Shown here: positions 45,219 to 54,366 of the stretch, in pieces
Layout of the letters: each line of letters starts with the position of its first letter
How positions within the stretch are numbered: the stretch's first letter is position 1
Assembly: GCA_001642005.1 (NCBI GenBank)
Contig: LWCA01000116.1
Coordinates: 1-54,366, forward strand
DNA: 54,366 bases
Direction of reading: 5' to 3'
DNA from: Intoshia linei
Taxonomy: Eukaryota > Orthonectida > Rhopaluridae
Notes under the pieces: generated by a model
Databases searched by the model: none
Told to the model about the DNA's origin: nothing
What the model saw: the letters and a program-made list of their open reading frames with translations, nothing else
Program-made: the position numbers and the translations under genes

Positions 45219-48200
45219 TTGAATACGAGAGCACGTGTGCAACTAATAAACTAGCTTTGTAATCTTGCAACCAACTAATATTTTAAAGCTATAATATATT
45301 TTTAGATGCAAATCTGGCGGTGTCTCCCATATACCGAATTGTGCAACAGAAACCCAGCGTGTTTGACACTCAAGGAAATAGACACTTCTTGCCGTATTAA
45401 CATTTGATAGAAATATATAATTTTTAGGTTTGTTTAGTTGCAATTTTGGTTTAGTCAACGTGTATCATACGTGTGACGACGGTAGGTGTATTTTGCGTGA
45501 AATGATTTGTAATGAAATTATTGACTGTGTATATGACGAACTTGAGATGTCAGATGAATCACCAAAACTTTGCAGTAATAATGATTATTTATGTATCTTA
45601 ATTATTAGAAAATTTTGTGTGTCCTTTTGAAAGAATGAAAAAGTGTGGCACGGAAGGTTGTTATTATGGTAAATTAAATATATGTTATTTATTCAATATA
45701 TCGTAGTTAAACATGAATGTGATGGAATAAAACATTGCTTCGATGGCACCGATGAACAAGAAAATTTATGCAGAGGTATAAAATGTCCTAGTGAAAATTA
45801 TTTTCAATGTGCATATGGAGCTTGTATTTTAAAAGAGCACATATGTGATGCATACAATGATTGCAGTGATGGATCCGACGAAGATGAAAAGTTGTGCTGT
45901 TTATATTTAATTATATTAATTATTTATTTATTGTTATAGCAAATTTTATCTGTCAAACAAAGTATTCTTTCTATAACGGTAGATCCTCCTACCTAGTCGA
46001 ACATTTGCAATATATATCCCAGAATAATACCTGTATACCAATGTTTCATGTTTGTGACGGAACATTTCACTGTAGAGATAATTCTGATAAAATCAAAACA
46101 GCATGCAGTACTTTTAATTTTATTTGATAAACAACATTTTTGAAATTAGTATATTGCAGAAATTTCTAATATTCCTAAAAATATAAAAATTATAAATTTT
46201 ATATTTACATTTAATTTTACATTTAATTATTAGCTGAATACCAGAAATCCGGCCTGCCGGCAAGACCATGTGCTAGATGGCAATACCATAAATGTTCATC
46301 AGGTGCTTGTGTTTTATTGTCTCGTATTTGTAATGGAATAAAAGACTGTAATGATAATAGAGATGAACAACGGGCTTGTAGTAGGCACATTCCAGGTAAA
46401 TATTATTAAAATCATCAAAAAAATTAATAGAAAATAAATAAATAATTAATAGTATGAAAATATTATTTATTAATAATTGAACACGTAAACTAAATTAAAT
46501 TTAAGTCCTATTTAACTAAATTTCAACATTATGACGAACCAAAAATTCCGTTAACAAAAATTCATTATATCAAGAGCTATAAAAATATAAAAAGATTCCA
46601 ACACATGGGTTCTTAACCTGGAGTGCCAGCATACCAGGGGTGCCAAATCGGTTTTTGGGAGTGCCAGAAAATTTTTGAATAAAAATAATTTACAGTTATA
46701 CAGTCGATTCTCTTTAATTTAAAATACATAATATTAAAATATATTAAAATAAGCGTGTTACATATTTTCATACAAATTTGAACTGTTTGATTTTCTTATT
46801 TTAAAATTAATTTATACTAATAAACAATTTCCAACTTTTTTTTGTGCACCCAGACAAAATTATTATTATATGAAAGATAATTTTGAGATTTTAAGAATGA
46901 GATATATCATTACACAAATCTAAAGGCAGTTTTTGAATAAATCGACAAAACGTAAATGATTAATTTTTTAAAAAATATATCAAAAACCTAAAACTTTGAT
47001 TCTATGTTTCAGCACTTTATAATGACTATTTTTTGATGCAAATACAAATACTAAATTAACTATTCTATCGGACTAATTCATCAAAAGGTACATATTTTAT
47101 ATTAAATCTTTAAAAAAATCTTAAAACATTATTTAAAACTTGAATATTATATTTTATTATATATATTAAATAGTGAATAAAACTTAATATGGCAAGCATC
47201 GAATCACATTTAAAATAAACTATAATTCTAACTTACATATAACACTATACATATACATATATATATATATAATATTACATATACACGTATATATAAATAT
47301 AAATATTATACTAATGTATAATATGCTACGCGATTTTTGTGTGTGTGTTCCAGTTTATTGAAATAACTACCAGTCTTATGATTTTATAAAGACCACATTT
47401 CAATTACAGTTTTTTCCGGGACGTATAATAAGATAAATTTCAACCTCGCCATTTTACATCTTACGGGCGAAAAACCCCTGTGTTCCTCTTTTTGAACATC
47501 AAACGAGTTGGAGAATTTAAAAAAATATATTCACTGATACAGATTTTTAAATCATAAATATTATTATAAATTTAAATATAAAAAAATTATATCTTCACGG
47601 CCAAAACCACAAATTACCCTTCTTTTTTTAATGAAAACAGCCCTAGAATTTTGAAAAATACGTACAGTTGTATCATGTTAACACACACAGAAAATGTCAA
47701 TCCGAATAAGTGACGACTTCACGATCAAAAAAGCATTTTAGTATTCATATTTTTTTTTCTGAAATATTTTATTAAAACAAAAAATGTGAATAATTTATTT
47801 CCGAAAATTAAAAAAAAAAAATTATTCTGATAGAGCTTATTCCAGTTGATATAAATACAAAAGTTCAACCCGAGAAATCTACGCATTCCCAATAAAAAAT
47901 AATTTTTCAATATATTATTAACCAATATTTTTCAAATATTTCGATTAAAATAAAAATTGAAAAATGCAAATTGATCCTACCATTTCATAAAAAAAATGTG
48001 CAATGAATGTCTACACATTTCCAATAAAGAAATATGGGTGAAAATCTATATAATTTTTAAATTCTTATTTTCAAAACATTTTGAATACAATTTAAATGGA
48101 AACTAAACAACGAAATTTCGATAAAATTCGACTGAAATGTTTATAAAGTGAAGATTCGGTTAATTATTGATACATAATTAATATTTTTAAGTATTTATTA

Positions 48201-49160
48201 AATTGGTACTGAATATATATCATCACATTGAAAATGACAAAATAGATTTTTATAATTTTATTTTTTCTGGAATTTATGCTATTTTGACAAAATTTTTAAT
48301 GAGTGTTTTTACTTTATTGTTAAGATTATACAACTCATTCTGTCTAATAAATTATTTCTTTAATTTTATTTTTTCTGGAATTTATGCTATTTATGACAAT
48401 TTTTAGGATTGGACGTTTTTACTTTACTTTTAATATTATATACATATTCTGTCTAATAAATTAAAAAATGGGATAACAATTGTTTTTAAAATTCTTTAGG
48501 CAAATGTTAACAAACAAAAAATTAAGATGAAATAATTCAGTTTAAAGTAAAAAGTAATGTGATATGATCGTTCCACTTGAAACAAATTTGGGAACCACTC
48601 CTTAAAGGATTGATAATAGTTAATAGTAGGATGTTTAAGTTAGATTTTCTACGTGAATTAATTTTTTTGGTATAATAAAAATGTGCCCTCGGCAGAACTA
48701 GGTGCTGTTTGTACGTAGTACATTACAGTCAACCTAGTTAAATCTATATAATCTTTTCATAAAATTGTTGGCAAAAAACTAAAAAAATAAGGATTTGACC
48801 ATCTGTACATATAATGGTGATATTAACTTAACTAACTACATACATTATTAATGTAGTTAACATAACATGTATTAAACTAACTATATTAATCTATACTTAA
48901 TAATTTTACATTTATATGTAGATTTGGAAGTAAGTCAATTTCCATATGGAATGGTTCAAAATGAATTATTATATAATAAATTAGTATATTCTGTCGCTGG
49001 CGCAGTAGGATTATTTTTGTTTTTACCAATTATATATGTTATTTTAACAATGTTAAGAAGATTTATATACAACAAATCTTTAAGATTGTTATTTCGCATC
49101 ATTTACAATAAATATTTAATTAACGAATTTTTAAAATTTTATGCCATTAATTCTTCTTAA
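45219..49160 (+). CDS. Type I membrane protein with LDL-receptor class A repeats
   Basis: Cys-rich exons in matching phase: 45428-45574, 45609-45668, 45707-45898, 45940-46107, 46234-46395 and, after a 2.5-kb intron, 48922-49160 (TAA). Two upstream exons (45219-45258 and one from 45306) fit but can be read in two frames. At least five LDLRA units are visible, each with six Cys and calcium-site acidic residues, e.g. CDGIKHCFDGTDEQENLC and CDAYNDCSDGSDEDEKLC; the fourth lacks part of the acidic motif and has a longer first loop. Nearly every exon ends after the first base of a codon, the usual module phase. The last exon gives one membrane helix (YSVAGAVGLFLFLPIIYVIL) and a short basic tail without known signals. 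Ligand unknown; the signal-peptide exon is unidentified. Confidence 0.82.
46600..46700. repeat. Solo hAT-like end
   Basis: GGTTCTTAACCTGGAGTGCC resembles a hAT MITE start, followed by a repeated GAGTGCCAG. No opposite end was recognised. In the long LDLRA intron. Confidence 0.35.
47320..48737 (+). mobile_element. Helitron-like element, near full length
   Basis: The best intact copy, about 1.4 kb, from around AATATGCTACGCGAT to CTAG at 48734-48737 followed by T. In order it has the TTATTGAAATAACTACCAGT block, the ACGGCCAAAACCACAAATTA block, the TCTACGCATTCCC block, ATATGGGTGAAAATC, a small tandem duplication near 48240-48440, GTGCCCTCGGCAGAACTAGG, and the TGTACGTAGTACA hairpin 10-15 bp from the end. 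No terminal inverted repeats, no obvious target duplication, no long ORF. It lies in the LDLRA gene's long intron. Confidence 0.65.
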
Positions 49161-49375
49161 AATATAATTAATGTGAATATCAAAATTTAGCTAAAGGGTA
49201 CATATATTAATTTAAAAATGAATTATCATTACTGTATTGATCGATATATAAAATATTCATTGTCTATTGATATTTTTGTTTTAAATTTCAAATGTATACA
49301 AATGTATATTGTACATTTGTATATGTATTTATTTATAAAATATGTTTGAAAAATATTAATTGTCATATTTCAACC

Positions 49376-51683
49376 ATGACTGATACATTAAAAGTGAAAT
49401 ATTTCTTACTGGTAATTTCAGCATTAATTAATGCATTTTTTACTTTTGAATTGACGTACGATGCAATAATTTCATCAAAACATGATGGTATGATATTTTA
49501 TTAATATAGTAATTTCCAACAATCCATAATCCCACTTGTAAAAGTAAAAATAATTGAAAAAAATATAAAATACATTAAATTTCAAAAAATGACGTGATTA
49601 TGAAAGTATGGAAATTATTATTTTTAATTTAAAATAAATTTTTGATAAGTTATTGAAACCGGCGGAAATTATATTTGGACTAGTTACCTCAACAAAATAA
49701 AATATTCTAATCTTTATGCGGAATCTAAGAAAACAGGCGACTTTGTGGTTGATGTTGTATTAATAGAACCGAATATATATAATTTTACGAAATCTGGTAC
49801 TTCTTTTAAATTGAGGGATTGTAAAAAAAATGTAATTTACAATATACTCATGCCAATTCGATCATCACAACAAAATTTGAATACAACGTTCATGAGTTTG
49901 AAAAATGAAAAAAAATGTGTAAAAAATTTAAATGGGCACATTATATTAACAAGCACTTGTAAACTTTGTAGTTTGATTGTAAAAATTGAAAATGAAGGTA
50001 AACTTTGCAATTTTTTGAACTTATATATCCGTATTTAGGCTTGTTGAATCATTATGACTTTTTTATAAAGGTAAATTCGTATACTATAAAATGTAATAGC
50101 AAAGAAACATGTATTATTGATAGTGAAAAAATTGGGTACTTGTCAATGAATTCATATTATTCAATCGTTTAGTAAAAACTACAAAAATGTGTTATTGGAA
50201 TTTGATTATCCACCAACAAACCATACAGAATCGGGAACATGTTATAGTTTGTATTCAGCGGCATGTTTCTATAAGAAATCAACAGATTGGTCTATTGAAG
50301 GAATTAAAGTTATTTTTTTACTACAAAAATGATATTAACAAAATTATTTTAAATGTTTTGAAAATTAAAAAATTGCGTAGTAATGAAAAAAACCCGAAAA
50401 AATCCATTTATGAGATTTCTACCCATATCTCTTTATTAGAAATTTGATGACGTTCAATGCACATTTTTTTTTAAGATGTAAGATGAATATTTACCTTTTT
50501 ATTTTGTATTTATATGAACTGGAATAAGCTTTATCAGTATAATCTTTTCTTTTTTTTAATTATGGGACCATTAGTTATTTCAAATTTCTAATTTTACATA
50601 AAATTGTTAATAAAATAGTTAATAAATAAAAAAAAAAACTAAAGTGCTTTTTTGAACGTGAAGGCGTCACTTTTTCAGATTGAAATTTTTTGAGTGTTAA
50701 CTGGATATAGCTATATCATCTGTATTTTTTTTTTTTTAAATTCTTGGACCATTTTAATTTTTTTAAAAAATGGTAATCTGGGGTTTTCATCGTGAAACGT
50801 TACTTTTTTCGGATTACAATTTATGATAATGTTTATGATTTTAAAATCTATCCCACAATTTATGTTGTATAAAATTCTAGGATTTTTTTTATTTTTACAA
50901 AAAAGGGTAATTTAGGGTTTTGGTCGTGAATATATAATATTTTGAAATGTATCATTATGTTGATGATTTGCCTCTTACTTTCTTAAATAAACCGGAACAG
51001 ATGAACAGACAAATAAACAAATAGACATTGTTAACTAACTTACATTATACATTGTATAAGTGAGGAAATTCATATACAAATGTATTCAATTCAAATTTTA
51101 TTTATCAACAATTTATGATAATAAACCATTTTCATTAAACACACCATAAAATACAGTGTAAATCAGTACAATCACCAAAATTTAAGTATTCCTTTTTTGA
51201 AAAAACTGAAAATTCTCAAAATAAAGTGTATTATGATTTTGGAAATTTTTGGCATTTCTTTTTCCATAACTTTTGTGTGTATTATACTGTGTTTATGATT
51301 ACTAAAAACTTTTAGGTTGGTCCTCTGACAAGTAAAACACATTTACATTGTGTTTCAAACCATTTAACAATATTTTCGGGTGATTTCTTTGTCCAGATGA
51401 ACACTATCGATTTAGACAATTCTGGATTTACCAAATTGAATGAAAATCCAATTGCATTTTCAGCAATCGTTATTATTTTGTGTTTATACATAATCATTTT
51501 GCCTTTTGTACGAAGACAAGATAGAATTGATTTAGAAAAGGTAAACAAAAATAACAATGCATTAATAATTTTTTACAATTATTATTATATTTATCTAGAC
51601 GAGTCTCAGTTACATTGTTGAAAATATTGATCATAAATTCATTTATTTGGTAGATATTATAACTGGAAATGTGTTGTCAGCTG
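49376..51683 (+). CDS. Polycystin-1-like protein, GPS-TM1-PLAT start (continues or truncated)
   Basis: Six exons (49376-49487, 49650-49997, 50039-50135, 50173-50308, 51316-51540, 51599-51683) keep frame for 334 aa and stay open at a donor. A hydrophobic N terminus (KYFLLVISALINAFFTF) is a likely signal peptide. About 190 residues with scattered Cys and no repeats I recognise precede a GPS motif: CFYKKSTDWSIEGIK at an exon end, then CVSNHLTIFSGDFFV, keeping the HL-T cleavage site (247-249); the usual C-x-C has Ser in place of the second Cys. Then a membrane helix at about 276-296 followed by RRQDRIDLEK, matching PKD1-family 'LIWARRKDRKD', and FIYLVDIITG, the start of PLAT. No PKD or REJ repeats. 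A 1-kb intron inside the GPS holds a Helitron-like fragment. Later exons are not in the window, or the gene is broken by the repeats after 51684. Confidence 0.83.
50380..51010 (-). mobile_element. Helitron-like fragment within the GPS intron
   Basis: Minus-oriented family interior (GAACGTGAAGGCGTCACTT, GGTAATCTGGGGTTTT, GGTAATTTAGGGTTTTGG), ending near GGAACAGATGAACAGACA. No CTAG terminus. Non-coding. Confidence 0.55.
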
Positions 51684-52294
51684 GTAATTTGACTTAATTT
51701 ATACAAGTATTCTTATCGGTCTGCGAAAATTGGACTAAATACAGTAGTCCATATAATTTAAATTTTAAAAGAAACATACGTTTTAATTTAAATTGAAAAA
51801 TAATTTTTTATTAAAAAGTTGGTTAATGATGTTCTTCTTTGAGACACAAATGATCCATTTGTCCAAATGTATCTTTCGATTTGTGCTGATGTAGACTTAA
51901 TAGTCATTAATGCATCACGAAGAGAATATAAGTATTTTGGTAATGTTTAATCTTTTAGTATTGAATTCAAACTCTGCTAGCTACCTTTTTCGATACTTTT
52001 TAACATAAGGTAGAAAAGGTAAAAAAAGTGTAGTTAACCTATATTGAAAAATGTAAAAAATTAAATATAATTTACCGGTAACTCTGGAATAGATCTGAAT
52101 TAATTTGTCTAGTGACTTTTATAATTCCATTACATATCCGTAAATCTTGCAAGATCGGTATCATCTCTGAGTTCATCGTTAGATGAATCAATAAACTTCA
52201 AATACTCTCAATACTGTTAAAAAAAATCATAGAATTATTGTTTTGGCTAATTTAAAAAGAAAAGTTAAGACGGCTTAGCATATTATATTTGAAA
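51684..52294. other. No exon seen
   Basis: The next PLAT exon of the polycystin-like gene would be expected here or further on; I find no open, splice-bounded piece with PLAT character. AT-rich, no repeat terminus. Confidence 0.35.
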
Positions 52295-53456
52295 CTAGGT
52301 TGACTGTAATATGTACTACGTACAAACAGCACCTAGCTCTGCCGAGAGCACATTTTTATTCTACCAAAAAAATAAATTCATGTTGAAAATCTAACTTAAA
52401 CATTCTACTATTCACTACTATCAATCCTTTAAATGAATGGTTCCCAAACTTGTTTCAGGTGGAACCGTCATATCACATTACTTTAATTTTTACTTTAAAG
52501 TTAATTATTCCATCTTAATTTTGTTTTGTTAACATTTGCGTAAAGCATTTTTAAAAATTTTAAAAACTGTTATCCCATTTAAGGATTGTAATAAATATAA
52601 AAATAATAATAACAAAGTTTTATTACTTTTAGTTTCGTTGTTGTAGTTTAAATTTGAAATTTAAAAATTGCGTAATAATAAAAAAAATTCCTAAGGAATG
52701 AATTATATAGATTTTCACCCATATTTCTTTATTGGAAATATGTAGAGGTTCAAGGCTTGAACTTCAAGCACATTTTTTTTGAAATTGTAGGATCAATATT
52801 CACATTTTCAATTTTTATTTTAATCGAAATATTTGAAAAATATTGGTTGATAATATATTAAAAATTATTTTTTACCGGGAATGCGTAGATTTCTGGGATT
52901 GAAATTTTGTATTTATATCACCTGGAATAATCTTTATCAGAATAATTTTTTTTAATTTTCAGACCATTAATTATTTCACATTTTTTGTTTTAATAAAATA
53001 TTTGGAAAAAAAATATATGAATACTAAAATGCTTTTTTGACCGTAAAGTCGTCATTTATTCAAACTGAAATTTTTTATGTGTGTTAACAGGATACAACTC
53101 TACCACCTGTAAATTTTTTGAAATTCTAGGGTTATTTTCATTAAAAAAAATAATGGAAATTTGGAGTTTTGGTCCTGAAGATATATTTTTTTTAAATTTA
53201 AATTTATGACAATATTTATGATTTTAAAATCCGTATGAGAGTATATATTTTTTAAATTCTCGAACTCGTTTTATTTTCAAAAAAAAGGATAATTGGGGTT
53301 TTTGACTTGTAAGATATGAATTTGGGAGGTTGAAATTTATTTTGCTAACACCCTGTAAAAAACTGTAATTGAAATGTGGACTTTATAAAATTATAAGACT
53401 GGTAATTATTGAAATAAATGGTAACACACATAAAAAAAATATTGCATAGCGTATTA
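52295..53456 (-). mobile_element. Helitron-like element, near full length
   Basis: About 1.16 kb in minus orientation. CTAG lies at 52295-52298 with T next (minus strand), preceded by the TGTACGTAGTACA hairpin and GTGCTCTCGGCAGAGC; the other end is near the text ATACGCTATGCAATATT at about 53450. It contains ATCGAAATATTTGAAAAATA intact, the empty site for the pogo-type MITE in other copies. Confidence 0.65.
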
Positions 53457-53520
53457 CATAAGTAAGAAAATCGTCAATTTTTAGTGGTCCTAGTAAGGAT
53501 ACTACATGTATAATATACAT

Positions 53521-53898
53521 CAGCCATGTCAAACTCAAGTACGTGGCGGCCGGCCGCATCATAAAAAATTTTGTAGCATGAATAAAATTTAAACGCAAAT
53601 TTCGACAAATTTATTATTGAATAATTTTTTGAATTTGATTATAACTCCAATATCTCCATAATGTTTTGACACCCATTAGGGTTACATATTTGTATTGTTC
53701 AATATCTTTAACTATCAAATTCAGACATTTTAATTTTTTCACAGAGACGTGATATAAATTAAAATATTGGCTCAAAGGTTTGTTTTGCGTTGAATATTTT
53801 AGCGGGTTGTAAAAATCGCAACCGAGAAAAAAATCGTAAATATGTTTGGAATTCGAGCGGTATGGTTTGTTTAATTTTTGAAAATTTTGTTCGGTCAT
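53521..53898 (-). CDS. Uncertain ORF next to a hAT-like end
   Basis: The frame 53898-53614 gives 94 aa (TEQNFQKLNKPYRSNSKH ... LMGVKTLWRYWSYNQIQ). I do not recognise it. At 53521 the text CAGCCATGTCAAACTCAAG, followed by a GC-rich palindrome GCGGCCGGCCGC, resembles the common hAT end 'CAGGGGTGTCAAACTC', so the ORF may be part of a hAT element rather than a host gene. No second end or target duplication was found. Confidence 0.3.
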
Positions 53899-54366
53899 CG
53901 ATGCTAATATTATTCAAAAGATAATACATATTAACGTCGTCGATTACGGAGCAAAATTGGCGAGTTCTTTCTTCTTAATTATAATTCTATCTTGGAAGTT
54001 TTTTAAATTGTTATGTATTCATTATGCAAGATTGATTTTTTAACATTAATATTCGATTGATATAACTAGAATTTTAATTTAATATGGTTTGCAAGTATTA
54101 ATACAAATTTAGAATTAATTGTTAATTACCATTATTTACATTATTTAATGTTTATAAGCATGCTTTTAATCATATCACTGATCTAGTTTAGGTCTGACAA
54201 TGATATACTATTCAATTTGAAATATTTAATAATATAAATATATCATGTATATTATACATTATACTAATAATATAGTATATATACATTAGGGTGTCCACTT
54301 TTTTAAAGATCAAAAAGTATATTTGCATATAGATGTATTTTTATGCGCTGATCACGATTATGTATA
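53899..54366. other. Window end, no gene seen
   Basis: AT-rich. CATTAGGGTGTCCACTTTTT near 54287 matches the repeat boundary at 39666 (CATTAGGGTGTCTCTTTTTT), so another copy of that unclassified element probably starts here and leaves the window. Confidence 0.45.

Noticed and set aside
51312-51557. Minus-strand ORF overlapping the GPS/TM1 exon
   Set aside because: The plus frame gives a GPS motif, membrane helix and RRQDR motif with good splice sites, so the minus frame is a shadow.

Overview
The window is an AT-rich (roughly three quarters A+T) stretch of nuclear DNA from an invertebrate animal. The animal assignment rests on the gene set: a LisH/WD40 TBL1 (ebi) corepressor, a Bcl-2-fold protein carrying a CARD, NF-YA, SNRNP27, a COG8-like Golgi tether, an LDL-receptor class A membrane protein and a polycystin-1-type protein with GPS, first membrane helix and PLAT. 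Genes use the standard code (TAA, TAG and TGA all end frames) and many introns are only 36-45 nt. I cannot place the phylum; a small-intron lineage (flatworm, rotifer, orthonectid/dicyemid or myxozoan-like) fits, but nothing seen decides it.

Layout. 1-5.2 kb: small inverted-repeat transposons, then a plus-strand gene of unknown function built largely from micro-exons and split by a Helitron-like nest. 5.6-11.7 kb, minus strand: TBL1/ebi followed only 154 bp downstream by a CARD-coiled-coil-BCL2-tail-anchor gene, the most striking object here. 12-18 kb: a hypothetical ORF, an initiator tRNA-Met, a foldback element with a hAT relic, and a tRNA-Leu(CAA). 18.2-25.2 kb, plus: a divergent COG8-like gene whose long introns hold hAT MITEs, a Tc1 relic and a 536-bp hairpin. 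25.6-27.9 kb: SNRNP27 tail-to-tail with an unrecognised 249-aa gene. 28.7-41.2 kb: a transposon bed (Helitron-like, pogo/Tigger, hAT, a gag relic) containing all six single-N joins in the window and one 250-bp segment present twice exactly. 41.8-51.7 kb, plus: NF-YA, the LDLRA membrane protein and a polycystin-1-like gene in tandem, with Helitron-like copies in their long introns. 51.7-54.4 kb: repeats and one uncertain ORF.

The genes do not form one pathway. TBL1 and the CARD-BCL2 gene are close enough for co-transcription to be worth testing. The CARD-BCL2 protein would join, in one tail-anchored chain, two modules that act as separate proteins in the nematode CED-4/CED-9 system. All exon models were built by eye from splice signals and frame continuity; no alignment or RNA evidence was available.
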